Of a stretch of DNA of 64,000 bases, positions 37,431 to 47,329 are shown in pieces. This DNA is from Eubacterium minutum ATCC 700079 (GTDB lineage: Bacteria; Bacillota; Clostridia; Peptostreptococcales; Anaerovoracaceae): positions 259,087 through 323,086 of the forward strand of contig CP016202.1 of assembly GCA_003433295.1 (NCBI GenBank), given 5' to 3'. The position numbers and the translations under genes were made by a program. The notes under the pieces are model-generated. The model saw only the letters and a program-made list of their open reading frames with translations, had not been told where the DNA came from and searched no databases. Within the stretch, counting starts at the first letter, position 1; each line of letters opens with the position of its first letter.

Positions 37431-39734
37431 ATGAATTCAAAACTAAAAAAAGTGCTAAGCGTTATCATAACGCTCATCGTTATTTTCGGAATTGTCGTTT
37501 CGGCAAAGGGTCTGGGTTCTGTGAAAAACCTAAAAAAATCATTGAACTACGGACTTGATATCGATGGCGGCGTCAACGTGGTCATGCAGGCCAAGACGGG
37601 CAACCAGAGCGGGAAAGAACTGAGGCAGACCATGGAACAGACCAAGGAGGTTCTGGGTAAGCGCGTAAACGCAATGGGAGTTTCCGAAGCCACCGTGAAC
37701 ATAGAAGGCAGAAACCGTCTTAGAATTGAAATGCCGGGCGTCAAAGACGCGAAGACTGCCATCAACAGGATAGGGGAAACCGCCAAGTTGAGATTTACAC
37801 TTGCCGACGGAACCGAGTACCTGACGGGTAATGACGTAAAGGATTCCGCAGCGGAAATCGACTCCGAAAGAGGAGGATACAAGGTTACACTTAAATTCAC
37901 TTCGGCAGGTCAGGATAAGTTCGCCAAGGCGACGAAGCTCTCTTCATCAGGCAAGGTCACTCCGACGGTTAAAAAAGCCGACGGCACTCTCGTGGACAAG
38001 ACAGCGGTCGTAATCTGGCTGGACGACAAGATTCTGACGGCTCCGACAACGCACGGAGAGATAAGCCAGGGTTCGTGTGAAATAACGGGCGGATACGATA
38101 AAGCGGAGGCACAGGAGACTTCTGCGCTTATCAGAGGTGGCGCGCTTCCGGTGGCTTTAAAAGAAGTGAATTCCTCCGTACAGACCGCATCGATCGGTGC
38201 CAATGCTCTCAACAAGAGCATCGTGGCGGGGGGCATAGGTCTTGCGCTGGTGTTCGTACTCATGCTGCTGATGTACAATCTGCTCGGATTGTTTGCAAAC
38301 ATAGCACTCTGTCTGTATGTAATGCTCGTACTTTGGGGAATGTCCGCCATGGGGGCGGTTCTCACCCTGCCGGGGATAGCGGGTATAGTCCTGGGTATAG
38401 GAATGGCGGTGGATGCGAATGTAATCATCTTCTCGAGAATAAAAGAAGAAATAGGACTGGGAAGATCCATCCGTGTTGCGGTGGATGAAGGATTCAAGCA
38501 TGCTCTCGTTACCGTTCTCGATGCTCAGATTACGACTCTGATAGCCGCAGTCGTATTATACCAGCTGGGTTCTGCGGCGGTGAAGGGATTTGCCGTTACG
38601 CTGATGATCGGTATCGTCGTAAGTATATTTACGGCGGTCGTTGTCACTCAAATATTCGTGGGCGCAATTGCGGACAGCAAGTTTGCAAAGAACAGATTCT
38701 TCGGTTGTAATGCGGACGGAACTCCGAGAAAACTGATAAAGAGAAGTTTCCACATAATCGAAAGAAGGAAGATATTTTATCTTATCAGCGCCACCGTTAT
38801 TGCGGTAGGACTTGTAACCCTTGTCATAAGAGGATTCAACCTCGGAATTGACTTTACCGGCGGAACCATCGTGCAGATGGACATGAACAAAAAGGTTCAG
38901 ATCGCCGATGTACAAAAGACCATAGAAAAGTATGACCTGAATGCGGATATAGTCTATTCCGGGAGCAAACAGCACGAGATAATAATAAAGACCACAAAGT
39001 CTTTGAACGCGAACGAGAGAGATAAGGTTCAGAAAACCATACAGGAGAAGTATAATCTGAGCGATAAATCGGTCGTTTCGTCGGAACAGTTTGAGGCGAC
39101 CATAGGTAATGAGATAAAGACTAATGCGGTAAGATCCATTTTGATCGCCGCCGTGTGCATGCTTCTGTACATCATATTCAGATTCAAGACGTGGAAATAC
39201 GGTGTGGCGGCGATATCGGGCATTCTGCACGACGTGCTCGTATTGATAGCGCTTTATTCCATATTCCACATCCAGGTGAACAATCCGTTCATCGCGGCGA
39301 TATTGACCGTGGTCGGATATTCCATAAACGATACCATAGTTATCTTCGATCGCGTCAGGGAGAATACGCACCTGTTGAGAGGAAAGCCCGTTCTTGAATT
39401 GCTGGATACGAGTATAACCCAAACGCTGGATCGCTCGATCATGACATCGTTGACTACGGTTCTTGCCACCGTTCCTATGTTGTTTCTGGTTTCGACACAA
39501 CTTGCGCAATTCGTTCTTCCTTTGATGGTAGGCGTTCTGGTGGGAACATATTCCTCGATATTCCTCTGCAGTCCGCTTTACTATGAATTCAACAAAGGCG
39601 AGGAAAAATCGAAATACCTTGCGCAGCAAAAGGCGAGAAAGAGAATAGAAGAGAAGAAAAAACGGAACGAAAGCAAGGGTGACGCAAAAAAGAAAACCGA
39701 AGATAAAAAATCAAGAAAGAAGAGGAAAAAATAG
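37431..39734 (+). CDS. secDF: SecD-SecF fusion, proton-driven protein export
   Basis: Membrane component that uses the ion gradient to pull preproteins out of SecYEG. Its 767 residues hold both halves: SecD with LNYGLDIDGGVNVVMQA near residue 37, the periplasmic P1 domain, and the RND segment VLGIGMAVDANVIIFSRIKEE; then SecF from about 430 with FNLGIDFTGGTIVQMDM and TVVGYSINDTIVIFDRVREN. Each half has six helices. Fused SecDF is known from Bacillus and several Clostridia. The C-terminus is a long Lys/Arg/Glu tail (about 730-767). rsh starts 24 bases later. Confidence 0.96.
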   Translation: MNSKLKKVLSVIITLIVIFGIVVSAKGLGSVKNLKKSLNYGLDIDGGVNVVMQAKTGNQSGKELRQTMEQTKEVLGKRVNAMGVSEATVNIEGRNRLRIEMPGVKDAKTAINRIGETAKLRFTLADGTEYLTGNDVKDSAAEIDSERGGYKVTLKFTSAGQDKFAKATKLSSSGKVTPTVKKADGTLVDKTAVVIWLDDKILTAPTTHGEISQGSCEITGGYDKAEAQETSALIRGGALPVALKEVNSSVQTASIGANALNKSIVAGGIGLALVFVLMLLMYNLLGLFANIALCLYVMLVLWGMSAMGAVLTLPGIAGIVLGIGMAVDANVIIFSRIKEEIGLGRSIRVAVDEGFKHALVTVLDAQITTLIAAVVLYQLGSAAVKGFAVTLMIGIVVSIFTAVVVTQIFVGAIADSKFAKNRFFGCNADGTPRKLIKRSFHIIERRKIFYLISATVIAVGLVTLVIRGFNLGIDFTGGTIVQMDMNKKVQIADVQKTIEKYDLNADIVYSGSKQHEIIIKTTKSLNANERDKVQKTIQEKYNLSDKSVVSSEQFEATIGNEIKTNAVRSILIAAVCMLLYIIFRFKTWKYGVAAISGILHDVLVLIALYSIFHIQVNNPFIAAILTVVGYSINDTIVIFDRVRENTHLLRGKPVLELLDTSITQTLDRSIMTSLTTVLATVPMLFLVSTQLAQFVLPLMVGVLVGTYSSIFLCSPLYYEFNKGEEKSKYLAQQKARKRIEEKKKRNESKGDAKKKTEDKKSRKKRKK

Positions 39735-39758
39735 CGGAAAAACCTCAGAGAGTCGTAC

Positions 39759-41963
39759 ATGGAGACAAAAGCCAAATTCTTAGAAACAATAAAACAATAT
39801 AAGGACTACGACACCGAGATTATAGGAAAGGCTTACGATAAGGCGAAACTGCTTCATGAGGGACAACTCAGAAAGAGCGGCGAGCCTTATCTTATCCATC
39901 CGGTTGCGGTTGCTGTCATACTTGCTCAGCTCGGGATGGATGATGAAACACTGGTCGGCGGGCTTTTGCATGATGTTGTTGAGGATACCTCATATACGAG
40001 AGAAATGCTTGTCGAGGATTTCGGGGAAGAAGTCGCTCTCCTTGTCGACGGCGTAACCAAGTTGGGCACGTTGAAATTTGACAGCAAGGAGGTCGCCCAG
40101 GCGGAAACGCTCCGAAAAATGTTTCTTGCCATGTCAAAGGATATCAGAGTTCTCATAATAAAGCTTGCGGACAGGCTGCACAATATGAGAACTTTGGGTT
40201 ATATGAGACCGGAAAAAATCATAGAAAAATCGAGAGAAACGCTCGATATATATGCGCCGCTTGCGAGCAGACTCGGTATATTCACGATAAAATTCGAGCT
40301 GGAAGACATCGCTCTGAAATATCTTCATCGAAAAGAATACGATGAACTGCAAAAAGAAGTGGCGGAAAAGAAGACTCAGCGTGAGCTTTTCATAAATGAG
40401 GTTATGCAGGAGATAAGGGAAGCTCTTGAGGCGATGAACATGCACTTCGACATTTCCGGACGCTCCAAACACCTTTACAGCGTCTACAAGAAAATGGTCA
40501 TCCAGCATAAACAGCTTGACGAAATCTTTGACTTGACCGCAGTCAGAGTCATAGTTGAAAACGTAAGAGACTGCTATGCCGTACTGGGGCAGGTGCACAC
40601 CATGTGGAAGCCTATACCGGGTCGTTTCAAGGATTACATAGCGATGCCGAAACCGAACATGTATCAGTCGCTTCATACGACGGTTCTTGGCGATAACGGA
40701 GAGCCGTTTGAAATTCAGATAAGAACGTATGAGATGCACAGGGTGGCGGAGTTCGGTATAGCTGCTCACTGGAAATACAAGGAAGGCGGGCATGCTTCCG
40801 GTCAGAACAACGAAGATCTGAAACTTGCATGGCTCAGGCAGACTTTGGAATGGCAGAAGGAACTTGAAGATCCGCGTGAATTTATGGAGACCCTGAAGGT
40901 CGACCTGTTCGCCTCTCAGGTCTTTGTGTTTACTCCGAGAGGAGAGGTCATAGATTTGCCGGCGGATTCCACTCCTCTTGATTTTGCTTTTAAAATCCAT
41001 ACCGACGTGGGATGTCATTGCGTGGGAGCCAAGGTGAACGGCAAAATGGTGACCATAGATCACACTTTGCGGAACGGAGACATTGTTGAAATAGTAACTT
41101 CGGCAAACTCTTCGGGGCCGAGCGTTGACTGGCTGAAAATCGCGAAGAGTTCTTCCGCGAGAAATAAGATAAGACAATGGCTCAAACGTCAAAACAAGGG
41201 CGATGACATAGCCAAAGGGAAGGATATGTTGGACAAGTATCTGCGGAAAAAGGGACATGATCCGCAGACCATTCTCAAGACGAAGTTTCTGACCGCCGCC
41301 GCAAAGGAAATGAAGTTCAACACGTTGGACGAGGCGTATACCCAGATTTCGCAGGGCGGAGCGACTCTGAGCAAGTATGCCAATGCCATACTGGAAATGT
41401 TCGACGGCGAAAAGAAAGAGGAAGAAAAGCAGCTCAGGAAAAAAGAAGAGGATCTGATAAACGAGTCGCCTAAGAAAATCCGTGAAGAAAAAAAGTTCCA
41501 GCAGAGTCCGGGAATACTTGTCGAAGGCAGCAAAGACAATCGTTTGATGGTAAGACTTTCGCGCTGTTGCAATCCCGTGCCGGGAGATGAGATAGTAGGT
41601 TTCATAACCAAAGGCCGGGGGATTTCCGTTCACCGCAAGGACTGTTCCAACATACTGTCGCTTCCGGAAAATGAACGGGCGAGGTTTATAGATGTCGAAT
41701 GGGAGGACGTGAAAGACGATAAATTCTACGCCGCAAATATCTGTGTCGTATGCGCGGATCGACGCGGAATTTTTTCCGATATATCGCGGGCGTGCGAAGA
41801 TCAGGATGTAAGGATAGAGGGCGTAAATGCCAAGAGCGATAAGAACGAAACTCTCAACATAACGCTCACGCTCATGCTCGTCAGCGTTCAGCAGATGCAG
41901 AAGATACAGAGAAATCTGCGCAACGTTCCGGGCGTTATGAGCGTGTACAGGGCAAAGTCCTAA
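39759..41963 (+). CDS. relA: Bifunctional (p)ppGpp synthetase/hydrolase (RSH)
   Basis: Makes and degrades the alarmone (p)ppGpp. Its 734 residues show the HD hydrolase domain (HPVAVAVIL, LLHDVVEDT, KLADRLHNMRT), the synthetase domain (RFKDYIAMPKPNMYQSLHTT, EIQIRTYEMHRVAEFGIAAHWKYKEG), a TGS domain (VFVFTPRGEVIDLPADSTPLDFAF), a zinc-finger/conserved cysteine region (RLSRCCNPVPGDEI) and a C-terminal ACT domain. Both active sites look intact, so a bifunctional Rel enzyme is expected. In many Clostridia apt and recJ lie between secF and rel; here they are absent. Confidence 0.96.
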   Translation: METKAKFLETIKQYKDYDTEIIGKAYDKAKLLHEGQLRKSGEPYLIHPVAVAVILAQLGMDDETLVGGLLHDVVEDTSYTREMLVEDFGEEVALLVDGVTKLGTLKFDSKEVAQAETLRKMFLAMSKDIRVLIIKLADRLHNMRTLGYMRPEKIIEKSRETLDIYAPLASRLGIFTIKFELEDIALKYLHRKEYDELQKEVAEKKTQRELFINEVMQEIREALEAMNMHFDISGRSKHLYSVYKKMVIQHKQLDEIFDLTAVRVIVENVRDCYAVLGQVHTMWKPIPGRFKDYIAMPKPNMYQSLHTTVLGDNGEPFEIQIRTYEMHRVAEFGIAAHWKYKEGGHASGQNNEDLKLAWLRQTLEWQKELEDPREFMETLKVDLFASQVFVFTPRGEVIDLPADSTPLDFAFKIHTDVGCHCVGAKVNGKMVTIDHTLRNGDIVEIVTSANSSGPSVDWLKIAKSSSARNKIRQWLKRQNKGDDIAKGKDMLDKYLRKKGHDPQTILKTKFLTAAAKEMKFNTLDEAYTQISQGGATLSKYANAILEMFDGEKKEEEKQLRKKEEDLINESPKKIREEKKFQQSPGILVEGSKDNRLMVRLSRCCNPVPGDEIVGFITKGRGISVHRKDCSNILSLPENERARFIDVEWEDVKDDKFYAANICVVCADRRGIFSDISRACEDQDVRIEGVNAKSDKNETLNITLTLMLVSVQQMQKIQRNLRNVPGVMSVYRAKS

Positions 41964-41970
41964 GCATGCG

Positions 41971-42034
41971 GCGGATAATAGTGAAACGTCTGCATGCACC
42001 AAGCGGATAATAGTGAAACGTCTGCATGCGCGAC
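41971..42034 (+). repeat. 32-bp tandem duplication before the MBL gene
   Basis: The unit gcggataatagtgaaacg... (27 identical bases ending in gcatgc) occurs at 41971 and 42003, period 32. A further gcatgc palindrome sits at 41964. It lies in the 155-bp gap between rsh and the MBL hydrolase gene and could affect mRNA structure; function unknown. Confidence 0.9.
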
Positions 42035-42118
42035 AATTCGACACGGAATTTCCGCTGTGGTCCGTCTATAATTCAACAGAACAGAATACACCGATTATAT
42101 AACAGAGGAGGAAAAATC

Positions 42119-42745
42119 ATGGAGGTATACAGCTTCCCGACAGGGCCTATAATGGTCAATACATATCTTGCTTTTGACGAAACGCGCAAGGCGTTTATAG
42201 TCGATCCGGGCGGAGCGAGTCCTTCGCTTTTAAACAAGATAAAGGAAGAAAAATTGATTCCGGAGTACATAGTCCTCACCCACGCACACGGAGATCACAT
42301 AGGCGGCATTGATGATCTGAGAGAGCTTTTTCCGAAGATCAAGGTCATTGCGCCGGCTAAAGAGGAAGAAATGCTCAGTGACGGAGTGCTGAACTCATCA
42401 AAAGAACTGTATGGCAGAGCCATTACGGTAGAACCTGAGATTTCGGTCGAGGACTGCGATCACATAGAAATAGGCAACATGGAACTCATATTTATAGAAA
42501 CTCCGGGGCATACCAAAGGCGGAATGTGCATCAAGTGCGGAAAGTATCTTTTCAGCGGAGATACGCTGTTCAGAGAATCCATAGGAAGAACGGATTTCTA
42601 TGGAGGGGATTACCGCATGTTATTGAAGTCAATAAAAGAAAAGCTCTACACTCTGCCCGACGATACCGTGGTTCTCCCGGGACATATGGAACAGTCAACC
42701 ATAGGACATGAAAAGAAGAGGAATCCTTTTGTCAGGGAAGGCTGA
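42119..42745 (+). CDS. MBL-fold hydrolase, glyoxalase II-like
   Basis: Metallo-beta-lactamase-fold enzyme of 208 residues. The metal site THAHGDHIGG, the later His in ETPGHTKGG and the Asp in FSGDTLFRESIGRTD, and the closing VLPGHMEQSTIGHEK, place it in the glyoxalase II-like (YqgX/GloB-type) group, which hydrolyses thioesters such as S-lactoylglutathione or analogues. True substrate unknown. The start is ATG 42119 after gaggagg; an upstream in-frame ATG at 42026 would extend through the tandem repeat with unlikely sequence. It sits between rsh and hemZ, as in many Clostridia. Confidence 0.87.
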   Translation: MEVYSFPTGPIMVNTYLAFDETRKAFIVDPGGASPSLLNKIKEEKLIPEYIVLTHAHGDHIGGIDDLRELFPKIKVIAPAKEEEMLSDGVLNSSKELYGRAITVEPEISVEDCDHIEIGNMELIFIETPGHTKGGMCIKCGKYLFSGDTLFRESIGRTDFYGGDYRMLLKSIKEKLYTLPDDTVVLPGHMEQSTIGHEKKRNPFVREG

Positions 42746-42758
42746 AACCCGGAAACAT

Positions 42759-44123
42759 ATGGTTCCAATCAAGATTCACGGTGTGTCAAACGTGGCGATT
42801 CTGAGGGAATTGATAGACGAGTTTATTTCTCCCGCAGAATATGAAATTATAGAGGACGACGGATTTTTTCACGACGACTGTCTACATATAAACGCCGGGC
42901 TTAAGAGCGACAAGGATGCGATAAAGAGAGAAATCTTTAATGCTTTGAACACACTTACCGGGGTAAGACCCGATTGGGGAATCCTGACAGGTGTGCGTCC
43001 CGTCAAACTCGCGGGAGAACTCATCGAGAGTTTGAATTCCCGCGAAGCTGCGCAAAGAACCCTGCGCGGACGGTACATGCTGACGGAGGAAAAAGCGAAG
43101 CTTATAACGGACACATATGGGAGACAGAACTCTGTTTATGGTAAACCGAAGGAAGATTCCGTCGGGATATACATAGGAATACCTTTTTGTCCCACTCGAT
43201 GCCTGTACTGCTCATTCACTTCAAATCAGGCGGATCCCGAAGAAATAGAGGCTTACTTGGAAGCCCTGAAGAAAGAGATCGGGTATGTCGCGGAGAAATT
43301 GAAAGTAAACGGTCAGCATCCCGAAACGCTGTACTTCGGCGGGGGCACTCCAACGACGCTTTCCACGGATCAGCTGAAAAGAGTGCTGGATGAGCTTAAA
43401 GCCTCTTTTGACTTCTGCACTCTCAGAGAATTCACCGTGGAAGCGGGAAGACCGGACACGATAGACGAAGAAAAACTCGATGTGTTACAATACTTCGGAG
43501 TGGACAGAATAAGCATAAATCCACAGTCTATGAAAGAGGAAACGCTTAAAATCATAGGTCGCGGTCACAGCCCGGAAGATATACGCAGGGCGTTTAAAAT
43601 CGCCGGGCAAAGAAATTTTAAGGTGATAAATGCCGATCTTATAGCGGGGCTTCCGGGAGAAACCCGAGCGGATTTTTTAAAAACGCTCGAAGAAGTTGTG
43701 GATTTGGGCGCGAATAACGTAACGATCCATACCCTTTCCGTAAAGAGAGGATCGGGACTTAAAAATGTTGACGAGAACTACCATTATACCGTGGCGGACG
43801 TCGTTTCCGACATGCTTGCCGGCAGTCGCGAAATTCTGACCGCCGGAGGATTTGTCCCATACTATCTGTACAGACAGAAGCATATGGCGGGATTCTTTGA
43901 AAATACGGGGTACTGCCTTGGCGAAACGGACGGACTTTACAATATCAGAATAATGGATGAGCATCAAACCGTAATAGCACTCGGAGCCGGAGGAATATCG
44001 AAACGGTATTATCCTGAAACAGACAGGTTGGTAAGGATCCCCAACGTGTCAAATTACAGAGAGTATATAAATCGTATAGACGAAATGTGCGACAGGAAAG
44101 AAAAGAAATTATGGAGTATTTGA
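42759..44123 (+). CDS. hemZ: Oxygen-independent coproporphyrinogen-type dehydrogenase HemZ
   Basis: Radical SAM enzyme of the HemN family, HemZ subgroup. The [4Fe-4S] motif IPFCPTRCLYCSF lies at about residues 144-156, with FGGGTPTTL, EAGRPDTI, RISINPQSM and the HemN-type ADLIAGLPGET following. The N-terminal region with GILTGVRPVKLA is specific to HemZ. The start is ATG 42759, aligning with the HemZ family start (IKIHG); an ATG at 42708 would overlap the MBL gene by 38 bases. Whether this organism makes haem cannot be judged, as no other haem genes are here. 454 residues. hisS follows after 21 bases. Confidence 0.9.
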   Translation: MVPIKIHGVSNVAILRELIDEFISPAEYEIIEDDGFFHDDCLHINAGLKSDKDAIKREIFNALNTLTGVRPDWGILTGVRPVKLAGELIESLNSREAAQRTLRGRYMLTEEKAKLITDTYGRQNSVYGKPKEDSVGIYIGIPFCPTRCLYCSFTSNQADPEEIEAYLEALKKEIGYVAEKLKVNGQHPETLYFGGGTPTTLSTDQLKRVLDELKASFDFCTLREFTVEAGRPDTIDEEKLDVLQYFGVDRISINPQSMKEETLKIIGRGHSPEDIRRAFKIAGQRNFKVINADLIAGLPGETRADFLKTLEEVVDLGANNVTIHTLSVKRGSGLKNVDENYHYTVADVVSDMLAGSREILTAGGFVPYYLYRQKHMAGFFENTGYCLGETDGLYNIRIMDEHQTVIALGAGGISKRYYPETDRLVRIPNVSNYREYINRIDEMCDRKEKKLWSI

Positions 44124-44144
44124 CGATATAAGGAGGTCGCGGAT

Positions 44145-45395
44145 ATGCTGACGAATGCACCAAAAGGAACAAAAGACACAACCCCCGATAAGGTTTACAG
44201 ATGGCATTATATAGAGAAAAAATTTGCGGACATCTGTAAACGCTACGGATTCAGTGAGTTACGCACTCCTGTGTTTGAACATACGGAACTTATAAACAGA
44301 GGAGTGGGAGACACTACCGACATAGTGCAAAAGGAGATGTACACCTTTGACGATCATGGCGGAAGGAGCCTTACGTTAAAGCCGGAAGGTACGGCTCCGG
44401 CGGTCAGAGCTTTTGTTGAACATAAAATGTATGCTGAGATTCAGCCGACCAAGCTCTACTACGATACGGCATGTTTTCGCTATGAAAAACCGCAATCGGG
44501 ACGTCTCAGAGAATTTCACCAGTTCGGCGTGGAAATTTTCGGAACGCCGAACATGATGGCGGATTCCGATGTCATATGCCTCGGACATGATTTTATCGAA
44601 GAGATGGGAATCAGGGACGTGGTTTTGGAAATAAACAGCGTGGGCTGTCCTTCATGCCGCACCAAATATAAAAAGGCTTTACAGGATTTTTTGAAACCGA
44701 ATTATGATAAACTCTGCGAAACGTGCAAAGACAGATTCGAAAAGAATCCGATGAGGATATTGGATTGCAAATCCGATGAGGACAGGGAGCTTGTGAAAGA
44801 CGCGCCGCTGATGACCGATTACCTGTGCGGGGAATGTTCCTCCGCATTTGAAGAACTTAAGAAAAATCTTGATGCGATGGGTCTGAAATACAAGGTGAAC
44901 CCGAGAATAGTGCGAGGACTGGATTACTATACCAAGACTGCGTTTGAGTTTGTTTCCAATAAGATCGGCGCGCAGGGCACGGTATGCGGCGGCGGAAGAT
45001 ACGACAATCTCTGTCAGGAGATAGGCGGTCCTCCGATTCCGGGAGTCGGCTTCGGCCTCGGAAAAGAAAGGCTTCTGATGCTCATGGATGTCAACAATGT
45101 TGAAATTCCGGAACCGGAAGCGACCCGGGTTTTCATAGTTACCATGGGAGAAGAGTCGAAAGCAAAAGGTCTTGAAATTCTACGAAATCTGCACCGGAAC
45201 GGAATTTCGGCGGAGACGGACACGCTGGAAAGAAACGTAAAGGGGCAGTTCAAGTACGCCGCGCGGAAAAATGTAAAGCAGACCATAGTTATAGGTGATG
45301 AAGAACTGAAAAAAGGTGTGGTGCAACTCAAGGATATGGATGCCCATGAACAGAGAGAAGTGCCGTTCGATGAAATATTGTCGGCCATAAGGTGA
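44145..45395 (+). CDS. hisS: Histidyl-tRNA synthetase
   Basis: Class II aminoacyl-tRNA synthetase charging tRNA-His. Motif 1 region RTPVFEHTELINRGVG, motif 2 YDTACFRYEKPQSGRLREFHQFGVE, the histidine-specific loops RGLDYYTKTAFEF and GGGRYDNLC, and motif 3 GFGLGKERLLML are all present; an anticodon-binding domain closes the protein (416 residues). aaggagg precedes the ATG. No T-box leader fits in the 21-bp gap, so it is cotranscribed with hemZ. Confidence 0.97.
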   Translation: MLTNAPKGTKDTTPDKVYRWHYIEKKFADICKRYGFSELRTPVFEHTELINRGVGDTTDIVQKEMYTFDDHGGRSLTLKPEGTAPAVRAFVEHKMYAEIQPTKLYYDTACFRYEKPQSGRLREFHQFGVEIFGTPNMMADSDVICLGHDFIEEMGIRDVVLEINSVGCPSCRTKYKKALQDFLKPNYDKLCETCKDRFEKNPMRILDCKSDEDRELVKDAPLMTDYLCGECSSAFEELKKNLDAMGLKYKVNPRIVRGLDYYTKTAFEFVSNKIGAQGTVCGGGRYDNLCQEIGGPPIPGVGFGLGKERLLMLMDVNNVEIPEPEATRVFIVTMGEESKAKGLEILRNLHRNGISAETDTLERNVKGQFKYAARKNVKQTIVIGDEELKKGVVQLKDMDAHEQREVPFDEILSAIR

Positions 45396-45489
45396 TACGT
45401 TCCCGGTGTTGATCAATAAGAAAACGCGACAACGTGACGTAAGACAGGCTGCAGCATAATGCTATATGATTTGAGAGGGAGTTGACTTG

Positions 45490-47259
45490 ATGTCGGAAGT
45501 GTTTAAAAGAAGCCATATGTGCGGGCTTCTTAATATGAAGAACGTTGGAGAAGATGTGGTTTTGAACGGCTGGGTGGCCAAACAGAGGCGGCTTGGCGGC
45601 TTGATTTTCGTCGATTTGAGGGATAAGACCGGAATTGTGCAGATAGTCTTTGACGAAAATGTCCCAAAGAATGTATTCGATGAAGCACATAATCTCAGAG
45701 GCGAGTATGTCGTGGGGATCAAGGGTAGTGTCAGGGAACGACTGTCCAAGAATCCCGAAATCCCTACAGGCGATATAGAGGTTGTCGCAACGGATATGAC
45801 ACTGTATTCGAAAGCGGAAACACCGCCGATATACATTAAGGATGACGACAACGCGGACGACAATCTGCGTCTGAAATACAGGTACCTCGATCTGCGAAAA
45901 CCGGGAATGCAGAAAAATCTGGCGTTCAGGCATAAGATTACCAAACTGACGAGAGAATACTTCGATGAGCTCGGTTTTACGGACGTCGAAACACCTGTAC
46001 TGGTCCGCTCCACGCCGGAGGGTGCAAGAGATTACCTCGTTCCGAGCAGAACGGATAAGGGAAAATTCTACGCTTTACCTCAATCACCGCAGCTGTTTAA
46101 GCAACTTCTGATGGTTGGAGGTACGGACAGATATATCCAGATTGCAAAGTGTTTCCGCGATGAGGATCTGCGCGCCGACCGTCAGCCCGAATTTACGCAG
46201 ATAGATATGGAGATGTCGTTTGCGGATGTCGACGATGTGATAGAAATTCAGGAAGGGTATCTCAAGAAGCTTTTCAAAGAACTCATGGACGTGGAAATAG
46301 AGACGCCCCTTCCGCGTCTGTCGTGGCGGGAAGCTATGGAAAGATACGGTTCCGACAAGCCGGACACGAGATTCGGGTTTGAACTCAGGTGCATAAACGA
46401 GCTTGATGTTATTAAAAACACAGAATTTCAGGTATTCGGAAATGCGCTCAAAAACGGTGGTGACGTCAGGGGAATCCGCATCGACGGCGGTTCCGGCTCG
46501 TTTTCAAGAAAAGACATAGATAAGCTCACGGATTCAGCGAAGGAGTACGGTATCAAAGGACTCGTGTGGATAAGGGTCGAGGAGAATGAATACAAGTCCT
46601 CGGTAAACAAGTTTTTCGATCAGACCGCGCTTTCCGAAATTGCAGATGAATTCGAGGCGGAGCCGGGTGATTTGATTCTGATAGCCGCGGACAAACCAAA
46701 AATCGTCTTTGACGGTCTAGGCTTTCTCAGGCGGCACATTGCCGGGAAACTCGGATTGCTTGACGACAGGAAGTTTAATCTTCTGTGGGTGACGGAGTTT
46801 CCGATGTTTGAAAAGGACGATGAAACGGGAAAACTCAAGGCCGTGCACCACCCGTTCACCCATCCGATGCAGGATGATATTGCCGTACTCGATCACGACC
46901 CGACCGCCGCAAGGGCGGATGCCTATGATATTGTACTCAACGGTGTGGAATTGGGGGGCGGCAGCATACGTATACATGATGCCGGACTCCAGAAAAAAAT
47001 GTTTGAACTGCTGGGTATCTCCGAAGAAGAAAGCAACATGAAGTTCGGATTTTTGCTTGAGGCTTTCAAATACGGCGTTCCGCCTCACGGTGGAATAGCG
47101 TACGGTCTCGATCGTTTGGTAATGTTGCTGTCGGGAGAGTCGAGCATAAGAGAAGTCATGGCTTTTCCGAAGAATCAGAACGCGCAGTGTATGGTCAGCG
47201 ACGCGCCCAACAGCGTCGATCCGGCACAGCTTGATGAATTGGGACTGAATTTGGAGTAA
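45490..47259 (+). CDS. aspS: Aspartyl-tRNA synthetase, bacterial type
   Basis: Charges tRNA-Asp. Its 589 residues include an N-terminal OB-fold anticodon-binding domain (VVLNGWVAKQRRLGGLIFVDLRDKTG), the class II core with VETPVLVRSTPEGARDY, LPQSPQLFKQLLMVGG, CFRDEDLRADRQPEFTQID, the bacterial GAD insertion and motif 3 YGLDRLVMLLSG. ATG 45490 is chosen over the adjacent in-frame TTG. gagaggga lies just upstream. hisS-aspS is a conserved Firmicutes pair; whether it charges tRNA-Asn too cannot be judged. Confidence 0.97.
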   Translation: MSEVFKRSHMCGLLNMKNVGEDVVLNGWVAKQRRLGGLIFVDLRDKTGIVQIVFDENVPKNVFDEAHNLRGEYVVGIKGSVRERLSKNPEIPTGDIEVVATDMTLYSKAETPPIYIKDDDNADDNLRLKYRYLDLRKPGMQKNLAFRHKITKLTREYFDELGFTDVETPVLVRSTPEGARDYLVPSRTDKGKFYALPQSPQLFKQLLMVGGTDRYIQIAKCFRDEDLRADRQPEFTQIDMEMSFADVDDVIEIQEGYLKKLFKELMDVEIETPLPRLSWREAMERYGSDKPDTRFGFELRCINELDVIKNTEFQVFGNALKNGGDVRGIRIDGGSGSFSRKDIDKLTDSAKEYGIKGLVWIRVEENEYKSSVNKFFDQTALSEIADEFEAEPGDLILIAADKPKIVFDGLGFLRRHIAGKLGLLDDRKFNLLWVTEFPMFEKDDETGKLKAVHHPFTHPMQDDIAVLDHDPTAARADAYDIVLNGVELGGGSIRIHDAGLQKKMFELLGISEEESNMKFGFLLEAFKYGVPPHGGIAYGLDRLVMLLSGESSIREVMAFPKNQNAQCMVSDAPNSVDPAQLDELGLNLE

Positions 47260-47329
47260 TGAAGCGCCTGTTGTTTTTCACGGACACGTTTTACCGTAAA
47301 CATCAGAGGTGAATTAGAAGTAAATTGAC

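Noticed and set aside
44124-45489. T-box leaders before hisS, aspS or leuS
   Set aside because: The gaps are too short (21, 94 and 11 bases) and no T-box consensus was seen.
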